Assembly: GCA_015223225.1 (NCBI GenBank)
Contig: JADFCQ010000003.1
Coordinates: 1-64,000, forward strand
Origin: Acetobacteraceae bacterium H6797
GTDB taxonomy: Bacteria > Pseudomonadota > Alphaproteobacteria > Acetobacterales > Acetobacteraceae
Direction: 5' to 3'
DNA length: 64,000 nucleotides
Position numbers and translations under genes: made by a program. This document shows positions 1 to 8,777 of the stretch, piece by piece. Each line of letters begins with the position of its first letter. Positions within the stretch are counted from its first letter, which is position 1. Below the pieces are notes generated by a model. That model was not told the DNA's origin. It made no database searches and saw nothing but the letters and a program-made list of their open reading frames with translations.

Positions 1-48
1 TAGGTCGCCGCCGGGCCGCCAGGCCGGATGCTAGAGATACATCACCTC

Positions 49-122
<74 letters not shown>

Positions 123-149
123 CCCAAAACAACACCCACCCACACCAAA

Positions 150-173
150 CCCTCTCAGCATTCGCCGAGAGGG
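150..173 (+). terminator. possible tRNA terminator hairpin
   Basis: CCCTCTC (150-156) pairs with GAGAGGG (167-173) across a 10-nt loop, 28 bases after the tRNA. There is no T-run, so this may be a processing or attenuation hairpin rather than a strong intrinsic terminator. Confidence 0.35.
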
Positions 174-244
174 GCAAACGCGTTCAGGCGACCAGAGCGC
201 GACAGCACGAAAAGCGCGCCCTACACGCCCAAAGGACGCGGGCC

Positions 245-1126
245 CTAGGGCCGCGCCGCTGCATAAGAAACCGAGCTCAGCAGCGCATCCGCCGCCGGAT
301 CCGGCGGTCTCCCAGCATGCCAAATGGCGCCGATGCTCCGCTGAGGCGCCTGACCAGCCAGCGGCTTGATCTCCAGTCCCCCAATGTGGTTCACGGCCGA
401 GAAGGGCAGCAGACTCGGCCCCAATCCAGCCCTAACCAGGGCGAGGATCGCCCCGATTCCCTCCAACTCCGCCGTCACGCGCGGGGAGAGTCCCTCCGCC
501 CCGAAGGCAAGGTCCACCGTATCGCGCAGGCCGAAGCCCGGCGGCGGCAGAACCATTCCCTCCATCGCAAGCGCCGCCAGCGACACACGAGGCTGCGCCG
601 CCAAGGCATGCTGCGGCGGCAGCACAGCGACATAAGGGTCTTCCAATAGCGGCTTCCAGACTAGCCGTGGATCGGTCGGCACCTCGCCAATCAGGCCAAG
701 ATGCTGCCGCCCGTCGATCACTTCCGTCATGATCTGCGACGACCGAAAGCCCATCACGCGGAGCGGCACGCGCGGCCAATCACGCCGCCAACCGATCAGG
801 GCGGCCGAGAACACACCCTCGAGCAAAGACTGCAGCACTCCGATTCGCAATGTCGGGTCCCGTCCCCCATCAAGCCGCTGGGCCTCCTGACGCAGAAAAG
901 CGGCCTCACCCAACAGCCGCCCGGCCTGCTCCGCGACGAAACGCCCCGCCTCGGTGAGCGCCACCGGCTGGCGGTCGCGATGGAAAAGCCGCGCCCCCAT
1001 CTCCGCCTCGAGCACCTGGATCTGCCGCGTCAGCGCCGGCTGCGAGAGGCCGAGCAAATCGGCCGCCCGCCGGAAGCCTCCCGTCTCGCAGACCGTCAGA
1101 AATGAGCGAAGTCGTTGCAGGTTCAT
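245..1126 (-). CDS. LysR-family transcriptional regulator
   Basis: About 293-residue LTTR, normal length. The N-terminus (MNLQRLRSFLTVCETGGF) leads straight into the winged helix-turn-helix (ADLLGLSQPALTRQIQVLE). The rest is a periplasmic-binding-type effector domain with the usual LVRAGLGPSLLP segment. An upstream ATG at 1186 would add 20 residues foreign to the family, so 1126 is preferred. It is divergent from the amidohydrolase/aldolase/HyuAB operon starting at 1296 and probably regulates it, with the product or substrate of that pathway as likely inducer. The effector cannot be told from sequence. Confidence 0.9.
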   Translation of the reverse strand: MNLQRLRSFLTVCETGGFRRAADLLGLSQPALTRQIQVLEAEMGARLFHRDRQPVALTEAGRFVAEQAGRLLGEAAFLRQEAQRLDGGRDPTLRIGVLQSLLEGVFSAALIGWRRDWPRVPLRVMGFRSSQIMTEVIDGRQHLGLIGEVPTDPRLVWKPLLEDPYVAVLPPQHALAAQPRVSLAALAMEGMVLPPPGFGLRDTVDLAFGAEGLSPRVTAELEGIGAILALVRAGLGPSLLPFSAVNHIGGLEIKPLAGQAPQRSIGAIWHAGRPPDPAADALLSSVSYAAARP

Positions 1127-1194
1127 GGCGATCTGCTCAGGACAGAAGCGACGTGGCGCGATTTCGGGCGGCAGGCGGTGATGCACGGGTCCTG

Positions 1195-1213
1195 TGATGC
1201 GCTTTGGCTATCA
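1195..1213. promoter_or_regulatory. candidate LysR operator (T-N11-A dyad)
   Basis: TGAT (1195-1198) and ATCA (1210-1213) form a perfect dyad separated by 11 bases, which satisfies the T-N11-A rule of LysR binding sites. It lies in the 169-bp gap between the divergent LysR gene and the hydrolase operon. The assignment rests on position and symmetry only. Confidence 0.4.
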
Positions 1214-1295
1214 CTCGATGCCCACACCTACATTGGTTGCATCATCCCTTGGGCGCGACAAGGGGCGGCAAGAATGCTCCAGGAGCTTGCCCGCG

Positions 1296-2231
1296 ATGTC
1301 CTTCTCCTTCTCCCGCGCCGATGCCGACCTGCTCCAGGGCGTGATCGACATGCATCTCCACACGATGCCCTGCCTCTTCGACCGGCCTTTGGACGATCTC
1401 GAGGCCGCTGAACAGGCGCGCGCCGCCGGCTATCGCGGCCTCGTGCTCAAGAGCATCTACGTGCCGAATGCCGACCGTGTCGAACTGGTCCGCCGCGTGG
1501 TGCCCGGCATCGAGCTCTTCGGCTCCATCGTGCTCAACCACAGCATCGGCGGCCTGAACCCGGAGGCGGTACGCACGGCGATCGGCTTCGGCGCCAAGGT
1601 GATGTGGTTGCCCACCGTGCATGCCCAGCACCATTTCGACCATTTCGGCATGCCCACTTATCCCTGGCTCGGCCAGCGCGCCGGCGCGTTGGCGCAGGTT
1701 CCGGTGGAAGGCATCCGCCTCATCGACGCCCAGGGCGCGCTGAAGCCTGAGGTCGCCGAAATCCTCGCCCTCGCCAAGGCGGCCGATATGGTGACCGGCA
1801 CGGGCCATATCGCGCTCGATGAGGTCTATGCCGTCGCCCGTGAGGCACGGCGTATCGGCTACGAAAAGCTGGTCCAGACCCATGTCGGCTGGCACGCGAC
1901 CGACTGGCCGCTGGAGGACCTCAAGGCCCTGGCCGATCTCGGCATCAAGTTCGAGTTCTGCATCAACCCGACGATGCCGAACCGCCAGCAGCAGAGCCCG
2001 CGCAAGCTGACCGACACGATCAAGGCGCTGGGCGTGGAGCGCTGCTTCATCGCTTCCGACCTCGGGCAGCATGACAATGCGCACCCCATCGAGGGCATGC
2101 GCATGTGGCTGCGCATCCTGGCCCTGCACGGCTTTTCCGCTGGCGAGATCGACCATCTGGCGAAGCGTCACCCCGCCATGCTGCTGGGCCTGGACGCAGC
2201 GCCCGCCGCCCTTTCCCTCGCGGCGCAATAA
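1296..2231 (+). CDS. DUF6282-type amidohydrolase-like protein
   Basis: First gene of the catabolic operon, 311 residues. The start at 1296 is set by an AGGAG ribosome site at 1281-1285; the open frame extends upstream but without family-like sequence. A metal-binding H-x-H (DMHLH, His20/His22) opens a TIM-barrel-like protein, with further histidines in VHAQHHFDHF, GHIALDE and THVGWHATDW and a late Asp (IASDLGQHDN). This pattern fits the amidohydrolase superfamily, DUF6282 group. The substrate is unknown; co-transcription with aldolase and HyuAB genes suggests hydrolysis of a cyclic or amide intermediate. Cytoplasmic, with no signal peptide. Confidence 0.75.
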   Translation: MSFSFSRADADLLQGVIDMHLHTMPCLFDRPLDDLEAAEQARAAGYRGLVLKSIYVPNADRVELVRRVVPGIELFGSIVLNHSIGGLNPEAVRTAIGFGAKVMWLPTVHAQHHFDHFGMPTYPWLGQRAGALAQVPVEGIRLIDAQGALKPEVAEILALAKAADMVTGTGHIALDEVYAVAREARRIGYEKLVQTHVGWHATDWPLEDLKALADLGIKFEFCINPTMPNRQQQSPRKLTDTIKALGVERCFIASDLGQHDNAHPIEGMRMWLRILALHGFSAGEIDHLAKRHPAMLLGLDAAPAALSLAAQ

Positions 2232-2238
2232 GCCGCCC

Positions 2239-3420
2239 ATGCTGCTCCTGGCCCCCGACCGCATGCTGGATGGCGACGGCACGGCGCTGCCCGGGGACAC
2301 GCGGCTGCTGCTCGAGGGCGCGCGCATCGCGGCCCTCCTGCCGCCCGGCACCGAGCCGCCCGAGGGGGCCGAGCCGCTGGCGCTGCCGCCCGGCTGCACG
2401 CTGCTGCCGGGGCTGATCGACCTGCACGACTATCTTTCCGTCGACCCCGACCGGCCGTCGCCGATGCAGCAGATGTTCTCGCCCGACCAGGCGCTGCGGC
2501 GCGACACGGCAGCGCGGCACATGCGGCGAGACCTGCTCTCGGGCGTGACCACGCAGCGCGTCATGGGCGAGGGGCAGGGGCTCGATGCCGCCCTTTCCGC
2601 CGAGCAGCGCGAAGGGCGCCTCTCCGGCCCGGCGCTGATCACGGCCGGTGCGCCCATCGCCCCGAGCGGCAGCCATCAGCAGCGGCCGACCGGCGGGCTG
2701 GATAGCCCATCCGCCATTCGGGCCGCGATCGAAGAGGCGGCCGCCACGGGCCATGGCTGGGTGAAGCTGGTCGCGACCGGCGGCATCAACGGCAGCGGCC
2801 TCGGGCCTACGGAGGCTGCCTATACCCCTGCGCTTCTGCGCGAAGCCGTCGCGGCGGCGCACGCGCTCGGCCTGCGCGTCGCGGTCGCGGCGCAGGGCGG
2901 CCCCGCCGTCGCCGCCGCGGCCGAGGCGGGGGCCGATACGCTCGAACATGGCGCGCTCCTCGACGAAGCGGCGGTCGATGCGCTTGCCGCCAATGGCACC
3001 GCCTGGGTGCTGACGCCGGGCCGCTTCCTGCGGCCGGATGGCATTCCGCTCGCCGCCGCGCGCAGCCCCGATGTCGCGGCCCGCCTCGCCCGTGTCGGGG
3101 CCGCCATGGCCGCCGCCGTGCCCCGCGCCCTCGCGCGCGGCCTGCGCCTCGGGCTGGGGGCGGACAATATGCACGGCCGCTTCGGCGATGACGTCGCCCA
3201 ACTCGTCCGGCTTGGCGCGCCCGTCGCCACCGCGCTTGCCGCCGCCACCGGCATGGCGGCGACGATCCTGGGCCTGGCCGATCGCGGCACCCTCGCGCCC
3301 GGCCTGCGCGCCGATCTGCTGCTCGTCGATGGCGATCCGCTCCTGGCCCCCGACGCGCTGCAGCGCGTGCGCGGCGTCTGGCAGGGCGGCCGCGCCGTCT
3401 TCTCCACGGTGCCGGCATGA
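2239..3420 (+). CDS. amidohydrolase-family protein with degenerate metal site
   Basis: 393 residues, starting 7 bases after the previous gene. The fold signature is that of imidazolonepropionase/prolidase-like amidohydrolases: an N-terminal beta-sandwich strand, GLIDLHD, GHGWVKLVATGG with the candidate bridging Lys177, TLEHG (His237), GLGADNMHG (Asp) and a C-terminal LAPGLRADLLLVDGDPL segment. The usual first H-x-H is H-D-Y (63-65), and the usual HAHG is AAQG (217-220), so several metal ligands are missing. It may be inactive, use another metal arrangement, or act on an unusual substrate. It remains in frame with normal codon use, so it is not a decayed pseudogene. Confidence 0.75.
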   Translation: MLLLAPDRMLDGDGTALPGDTRLLLEGARIAALLPPGTEPPEGAEPLALPPGCTLLPGLIDLHDYLSVDPDRPSPMQQMFSPDQALRRDTAARHMRRDLLSGVTTQRVMGEGQGLDAALSAEQREGRLSGPALITAGAPIAPSGSHQQRPTGGLDSPSAIRAAIEEAAATGHGWVKLVATGGINGSGLGPTEAAYTPALLREAVAAAHALGLRVAVAAQGGPAVAAAAEAGADTLEHGALLDEAAVDALAANGTAWVLTPGRFLRPDGIPLAAARSPDVAARLARVGAAMAAAVPRALARGLRLGLGADNMHGRFGDDVAQLVRLGAPVATALAAATGMAATILGLADRGTLAPGLRADLLLVDGDPLLAPDALQRVRGVWQGGRAVFSTVPA

Positions 3421-3468
3421 GCCGGCGCCCTCACGCGCCGGGCCGGATGCGCCCGGAAGGACCTTGCC

Positions 3469-4251
3469 ATGGTTGCTGAGCTGCACCTCGAAGAGCGCGC
3501 GGGCGTCGCCGCCGCACGGCGGGATCTCGCCGCGATCTGCCGGCTGATGGCGCATTTCGGGATGGACGACATCACCTCGACCCATCTCTCCGTGCTCGTG
3601 CCCGGCAAGCCCGGCCATTACCTGCTGAACCCCTATGGCATGATGCTGCACGAGGTCCGCCCCGGCGACGCCGTGGAGGTCGATGCGGACGGCAACATCA
3701 CCGACCCGGGCAATGGCTGGCCGCTGAACAAGACGGCCATCGTCATCCACGGCGCGGTGCATCGCGCGCGGCCCGAAGTGGGCGCGGCGATCCATGCCCA
3801 TACCCATGCGGGCATCGCCGTCGGCGCCCTGCCAGAGGGTTTGCTGCCCCTCAGCCAATGGGCGCTGAAATTCCATGGGCTCACCGGCTATCACGACTAT
3901 GACGGCGCGGCGCGGGCGGGCGGGCTCGGCATCGCCATCGCGCAGGATCTCGGGCCGGACAATCTCGTGATGCTGCTGCGGAACCACGGCACGCTCGCCG
4001 TCGGCGCCGATGCGGCCGCGGCCTTCATCCGCCTCTATTATCTCGAACAGGCCTGCCGCTCGCAGCTCATGCTCGGCGCGCGCCAGGCCGAGGCGCTCGT
4101 CATGCCGCCGCCGCCCGTGCGCGACCGCGCAGCCTTCGAGCAGAACCAGGGCACGCTCGACCATCGGCGGGATTTCCTGCCCGTGGGCCATCGCGAATGG
4201 CCCGCCCTGCTGCGCCTGCTCGACCGCACCCAGCCGGGATGGGACGCATGA
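3469..4251 (+). CDS. class II aldolase/adducin family protein
   Basis: 260 residues, usual size for fuculose-phosphate aldolase-like enzymes. Zinc ligands are visible as HAHTH (His109/111/113) and the distal RNHG (His173), and the N-terminal STHLSVLVPG segment fits the family. Such enzymes do retro-aldol cleavage or decarboxylation of hydroxy-acids. Its stop overlaps the HyuA-like start (ATGA), so translation is coupled. In this operon it probably processes the ring-opened product of the hydrolases. Substrate unknown. Confidence 0.85.
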   Translation: MVAELHLEERAGVAAARRDLAAICRLMAHFGMDDITSTHLSVLVPGKPGHYLLNPYGMMLHEVRPGDAVEVDADGNITDPGNGWPLNKTAIVIHGAVHRARPEVGAAIHAHTHAGIAVGALPEGLLPLSQWALKFHGLTGYHDYDGAARAGGLGIAIAQDLGPDNLVMLLRNHGTLAVGADAAAAFIRLYYLEQACRSQLMLGARQAEALVMPPPPVRDRAAFEQNQGTLDHRRDFLPVGHREWPALLRLLDRTQPGWDA

Positions 4252-6356
4252 GCCTCGCCGCCCCTCTCTCGCCCTCGCTTTCCCTGGGCATCGATATCGG
4301 CGGCACCTTCACGGATTTCGCGCTCGAATGGCGTCGGCCCGAGGGCCTGCTGCGCCGGACGCTGAAACTGCCGACCACACCCGCGGCCCCCGAGCAGGCC
4401 GTGCTCGCGGGCGTGCCGATGCTGCTCGCCGAGGCGGGGGCGGTGCCGGGCCAGGTGAGCCGGCTCGTACATGGCACGACGCTCGCGACCAATGCGCTGA
4501 TCGAGCGGCGCGGCGCGCGCACGGCCTTCCTCACGACCGAGGGTTTCCGCGACGTGCTCGCGACCGGCAATGAGAGCCGCGCGGCGCAATACGATCTCTT
4601 CTACCGCAAGCCCGCCCCCCTTGTGCCGCGCCGCTGGCGCCTGCCGGTGGGCGGTCGGATGAGCGCAGCGGGTGCGGAACTCGCCCCGCTCGACGAGGCG
4701 GCGGTCGCCGCGCAGGCCGAGGCGCTGCTCGCCGCAGGCTGCGAGAGCATCGCGGTCGGCTATCTGCACGCCTATGCCAATCCGGCGCATGAGCGCCGCA
4801 CGCGCGACCTGCTCGCGCGCCTCGCGCCGGGCCTGCCGGTCAGCCTCTCCTCCGAGGTGAGCCCCGAGATCCGCGAATACGAGCGTTTCTGCACGACGGT
4901 CGCCAATGCCTATGTGCAGCCCATCGTCTCGGCCTATCTGCGGCGGCTGGAAGAGGGGCTGGCGCGGCTCGGCATCGCGGCGCCGATGCTGCTGATGCTC
5001 TCCTCGGGCGGGCTCGCGACGGTGGAGACGGCCTGCCGCTTCCCCGTGCGCCTGCTCGAAAGCGGCCCGGCCGGGGGCGCGGTCTTCGCCGCGCGGCTGG
5101 CCCGGGCGGCGGGGATCGGGCAGGCGCTCGCCTTCGACATGGGCGGCACGACGGCTAAGCTCTGCCTGCTGGAACAGGGCGTGCCGCGCACCGACCGGGT
5201 TTTCGAGGTCGACCGTGCCTATCGCTTCGCCAAGGGCAGCGGCATGCCGGTGCGCGTGCCTGTGGTGGAATTGGTGGAGATCGGCGCGGGCGGCGGTTCC
5301 ATCGCGCGCGTCGATACGCTGGGCCGGCTGCGCGTCGGGCCCGAAAGCGCGGGTTCCGAGCCCGGCCCGGCCTGTTTCGGGCGCGGCGGCGAGGCGCCGA
5401 CGGTGAGCGACGCCAATCTGCTGCTCGGCCGGCTCGATGCCGCGGCCTTCGCCGGCGGGCGCATGGCGCTGGACACTGTCGCCGCGCGCCGGTCCATGGC
5501 CCGGCTGGACCCTGCCCGCCCGGCCGAGATCCTGGCCGGGGCGGTGACGGCCGTGGTCGAAGCCGCCATGGCCGCCGCCGCGCGGGTGCATGCGGCGGAG
5601 CGCGGCGCAGGCCTCGCCGAGCGCACGCTGATCGCCTTCGGCGGCGCGGCGCCGCTGCACGCGGCCCGGCTGGCGCATCAGCTCGGCGTGGCGCGCGTAA
5701 TCATCCCCGCCGGGGCCGGGGTTGGCTCCGCGCTCGGCTTCCTCTGGGCCAAGCCTTCCTATGAGGCCGTGAGGGGCCTGACGGGCGCGGTGCGGGCGAT
5801 GGATGCCGCCGGGCTCGAAGCGGCCTTTGCAGCGCTCGCCGAGGAAGCGCGGGCCGTGGTGGCGCCCTCGCTTCCCCCTGGCTCGCCGCTGACCGAGCGT
5901 CGCAGCGCCCAACTCCGTTATCGCGGCCAGGGCCAGGAACTGACGGTGGCTCTCGCCTCGGTGGCGCCAGAGGCGATCGAAGCCGCCTTTCGCGAGGCCT
6001 ATCGCGCGCAATATGGCAGCCCCATCCCGGGCGTCGCGGTGGAGATGGTCGGCATCGCCGTGACCATCGAGGGGCCTGAGCCCGACATCCAGGCCTCGGC
6101 CGCCATGCCGGTGACGCGCCTGGCCGCGCCGGCCCGCACGCGCCTGGTCCACGATGCCGATACGGGCCGCGCCGCCGCCTGGGGCATCCATGCCCGCGCC
6201 GCCCTCGGCCCCGGCGCCCTGGCCGAAGGCCCCGCCCTGATTGTGGAGGAGGAGACGACGACCGTCGTGCCCCCCGGCTGCACCGTCACCGTCGCGCCCG
6301 ACGGGGCGCTGGTCATCGCCCTCGGCGCGGCGGCCGGGAAGGAGCTGGCGGCATGA
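4248..6356 (+). CDS. hydantoinase/oxoprolinase subunit A (HyuA-like)
   Basis: About 702 residues, the normal length for the ATP-dependent hydantoinase/5-oxoprolinase/acetone-carboxylase alpha-type subunit. The N-terminal phosphate-binding motif GIDIGGTFTDF starts the first actin-like ASKHA fold, VHGTTLATNALIERRGA follows, and a second FDMGGTTAKLCL motif lies in the middle. The ATG at 4248 overlaps the aldolase stop. With HyuB it should form the ATP-dependent ring-opening enzyme of this pathway (hydantoin, lactam or N-methylhydantoin type). Family assignment is firm; substrate is not. Confidence 0.9.
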   Translation: MSLAAPLSPSLSLGIDIGGTFTDFALEWRRPEGLLRRTLKLPTTPAAPEQAVLAGVPMLLAEAGAVPGQVSRLVHGTTLATNALIERRGARTAFLTTEGFRDVLATGNESRAAQYDLFYRKPAPLVPRRWRLPVGGRMSAAGAELAPLDEAAVAAQAEALLAAGCESIAVGYLHAYANPAHERRTRDLLARLAPGLPVSLSSEVSPEIREYERFCTTVANAYVQPIVSAYLRRLEEGLARLGIAAPMLLMLSSGGLATVETACRFPVRLLESGPAGGAVFAARLARAAGIGQALAFDMGGTTAKLCLLEQGVPRTDRVFEVDRAYRFAKGSGMPVRVPVVELVEIGAGGGSIARVDTLGRLRVGPESAGSEPGPACFGRGGEAPTVSDANLLLGRLDAAAFAGGRMALDTVAARRSMARLDPARPAEILAGAVTAVVEAAMAAAARVHAAERGAGLAERTLIAFGGAAPLHAARLAHQLGVARVIIPAGAGVGSALGFLWAKPSYEAVRGLTGAVRAMDAAGLEAAFAALAEEARAVVAPSLPPGSPLTERRSAQLRYRGQGQELTVALASVAPEAIEAAFREAYRAQYGSPIPGVAVEMVGIAVTIEGPEPDIQASAAMPVTRLAAPARTRLVHDADTGRAAAWGIHARAALGPGALAEGPALIVEEETTTVVPPGCTVTVAPDGALVIALGAAAGKELAA

Positions 6357-7981
6357 CGACCCTTGCCGACCTCGCTACACAGCTCGCCTGGGACCGCCTG
6401 ATCGCCCTCGCCGAGGAGCAGGCCCAGGCCCTGCTGCGCACGGCCTTCTCCACCACGGTGCGCGAGGCGGGAGATCTCTCCGCCGGCATTTTCGACCCCG
6501 AAGGCCGCATGCTGGCCCAGGCGGTGACGGGCACGCCGGGGCATGTGAATTCGATGGCGGAGAGCATCCGCCATTTCCTCGCCGCCTATCCCGTCGCCGG
6601 CATGCGCGATGGCGACCATTTCATCAGCAACGACCCCTGGCTGACCTCGGGGCATCTGCATGACATCACCGTCGTCACCCCCGCCTTCCATGAGGGGCGC
6701 TGCGTCGCGCTCTTCGCCTGTGCCTGCCATCAGGTCGATATCGGCGGGCTGGGGCAGGGGCCGGACGGGCGGAGCATCTTCGAGGAAGGGCTGCGCCTGC
6801 CCATCCTGCGCCTCGCCCGTGCCGAGGGTTTCGACGAGACGCTCCTCGCCATCCTGCGCGCCAATGTGCGCAGGCCCTTCGAGGTGGAGGGCGATATCCG
6901 CTCCTATTGCGCGGCCAATGCCGCCTCGGCGCGGGCGCTCTCGGCCATGCTGGCGGGGAGTGGCCTCGCCGATCTTGCGGCGGTGGGCGAGGAGATCATC
7001 GCCCGTTCCCGCCGGGCGATGGAGGCGGCCATCGGCGCCCTGCCGCAGGGAAGCTGGCGCAGCCTGACGCGGCTCGATGGCATTGCCGGGCGCCCGATCG
7101 AGCTGGCTTGCAAGGTGACGCTGGGCGAGGGGCGGGCGCTGATCGATTTCGCGGGGAGTTCGGCCGCCGTGCCGCGCGGCGTGAACGTCGTGCTGCCCTA
7201 TACGCGCGCCTATGCCGCCTTCGGCCTCAAGGCTGCCGTGGCGCCGGACGTACCCAATAACGCGGGCTCGCTGGCCGCCATTGAGGTGACTGCGCCGCGG
7301 GGCTCGGTGCTCAATGCCGAAGACCCCGCGCCCGTCGCGGCGCGGCATGTGGTGGGCCAGTTCCTGCCCGATGCGGTCTTCGCCTGCCTCGGCCAGGCCA
7401 TGCCGGATCGTGTGCCGGCGGCCGGTTCCTCCGTGCTCTGGACGGTGCAGCTGCGCGGCGGGCCGGAAGTGGTGGATGCGGCCGGGCGCGCCGGGCGACG
7501 GGCCTATGAGGCCGTCTTCTTCAACAGCGGCGGCACCGGTGCCCGGCCGGGGATGGACGGGCTCGACGGCACGGCCTTTCCCGCCGGCGTGCGGGCCATG
7601 CCGGTCGAGGTGCTGGAGGCGGGCGCGCCCGTCGTCGTCTGGCGCAAGGAACTGCGGCCCGGCTCAGGCGGCGCGGGCGAATATCGCGGCGGGCACGGGC
7701 AAAGCGTGGAAGTGGCAGCGCTCGACCCAAGCGAGCCCTTCGCGGTGCTGGCCATGTTCGAGCGCTGCGAGAACCCCGCGCCAGGAACCGCTGGCGGGGC
7801 GGCGGGTGCCGCGGGCGCCGTGCGGCTGGGCAGCGGCCTGCCGCTCGCAGCCAAGGGACTGCAAGTGGTGCCAGCCGGCGAGCGGCTGGTGCTGGACCTG
7901 CCCGGCGGCGGCGGCTGGGGCTCGCCCAAGGCGCGCGCCGCAGCCGCGATCCAGGCGGAGGCCGATGATGGCCTCGCCTGA
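6353..7981 (+). CDS. hydantoinase/oxoprolinase subunit B (HyuB-like)
   Basis: 542 residues, full length for the HyuB/oxoprolinase-C family. Typical blocks are STTVREAGDLSAGIFD near residue 35, NDPWLTSGHLHDITVVTP near 100, a central GVNVVLPYTRAY and a C-terminal ELRPGSGGAGEYRGGHGQ plus the glycine-rich LPGGGGWG tail. It overlaps the HyuA stop by 4 bases (ATGA), and the two surely act as one complex. It ends 7 bases from the convergent DUF1445 gene. Confidence 0.9.
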   Translation: MTTLADLATQLAWDRLIALAEEQAQALLRTAFSTTVREAGDLSAGIFDPEGRMLAQAVTGTPGHVNSMAESIRHFLAAYPVAGMRDGDHFISNDPWLTSGHLHDITVVTPAFHEGRCVALFACACHQVDIGGLGQGPDGRSIFEEGLRLPILRLARAEGFDETLLAILRANVRRPFEVEGDIRSYCAANAASARALSAMLAGSGLADLAAVGEEIIARSRRAMEAAIGALPQGSWRSLTRLDGIAGRPIELACKVTLGEGRALIDFAGSSAAVPRGVNVVLPYTRAYAAFGLKAAVAPDVPNNAGSLAAIEVTAPRGSVLNAEDPAPVAARHVVGQFLPDAVFACLGQAMPDRVPAAGSSVLWTVQLRGGPEVVDAAGRAGRRAYEAVFFNSGGTGARPGMDGLDGTAFPAGVRAMPVEVLEAGAPVVVWRKELRPGSGGAGEYRGGHGQSVEVAALDPSEPFAVLAMFERCENPAPGTAGGAAGAAGAVRLGSGLPLAAKGLQVVPAGERLVLDLPGGGGWGSPKARAAAAIQAEADDGLA

Positions 7982-7988
7982 GCCGCGC

Positions 7989-8774
7989 TCAATCCGCCAG
8001 GTCGGCGTTGAACAGGTCGGTCACGGCCATGGCGCCGGGATAATGCGTGATGGCGAAAGGCAGTTTGGCCGCTCGCAGCGCGCTTTCCGGCGTTACGCCG
8101 CAGGCCCAGAAGACGGGCAATTCGTCGGCCTCGAGCGGCAGCGGATCGCCGCCATCGCGCTTGTCGAGATCGACGCCGATGAGTTCCGGCAGGCCGAGAT
8201 GCACGGGCGCGCCGTGGACGCGGGGAAAGCGGCTGGTGATCTGCACCGCGCGGATCGCGTCATCCGGCCGCATGGGGCGCATGGAGACGATCAGCGCGCC
8301 GCTGAAGCGCCCGGCGGGGGCGCAGTCGATATTGGTGCGATAGATCGGCGGGTTGGTGCCCAGCGCCCAGTGGCGCAGCACGAGCCCGGCCTCGCCCAGC
8401 GCCCATTCGAAGGAATAGGAGCAGCCGAGCAGGAAGGCGACGAGATCCTCCCGCCAGAGATCGTCGATGCGCAGCGGCTCCTCGGCCGGGACGCCGTCGC
8501 GCCAGACGCGATAGCGCGGCAGGTCGGTCGCCACGTCGAAATCCTCGCCCATGGCGGGCATCAGCCGCTGGCCCGGCGCGCCCATGGCCAGAACCGGGCA
8601 GGCGCGCGGGTTGCGCTGGCAGAAGGCGGCGAATTCCAGCGCGGCCTCGGCCGGCAGCACGACGAGATTGGCCTGCACGCGGCCCGGCGCGAGCCGCACG
8701 GTGCTGCGCGGGGACCAACCCTCGCGGAAGGCCGCGCGCAGGGCGCGCGGTTCCTCGGGAAAGGGGGGCTGCAT
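7989..8774 (-). CDS. D-glutamate cyclase-like / putative hydro-lyase (DUF1445)
   Basis: 261 residues, normal for the YcsI/DUF1445 group. Recognisable stretches are [23 protein letters not shown] and the final [13 protein letters not shown]. Members are annotated as putative hydro-lyases; one mitochondrial relative is D-glutamate cyclase, which makes 5-oxo-D-proline. That link is notable because the neighbouring HyuAB pair resembles 5-oxoprolinase. It is co-transcribed with the Bug receptor just upstream (3-bp gap). Family solid, substrate inferred only. Confidence 0.8.
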   Translation of the reverse strand: MQPPFPEEPRALRAAFREGWSPRSTVRLAPGRVQANLVVLPAEAALEFAAFCQRNPRACPVLAMGAPGQRLMPAMGEDFDVATDLPRYRVWRDGVPAEEPLRIDDLWREDLVAFLLGCSYSFEWALGEAGLVLRHWALGTNPPIYRTNIDCAPAGRFSGALIVSMRPMRPDDAIRAVQITSRFPRVHGAPVHLGLPELIGVDLDKRDGGDPLPLEADELPVFWACGVTPESALRAAKLPFAITHYPGAMAVTDLFNADLAD

Positions 8775-8777
8775 GGC

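Noticed and set aside
2047..4191. Long minus-strand open frame of about 714 codons
   Set aside because: It is antisense to the amidohydrolase and aldolase genes, has low-complexity Arg/Gly/Ala composition and no family motif; high GC produces long antisense frames throughout the window.
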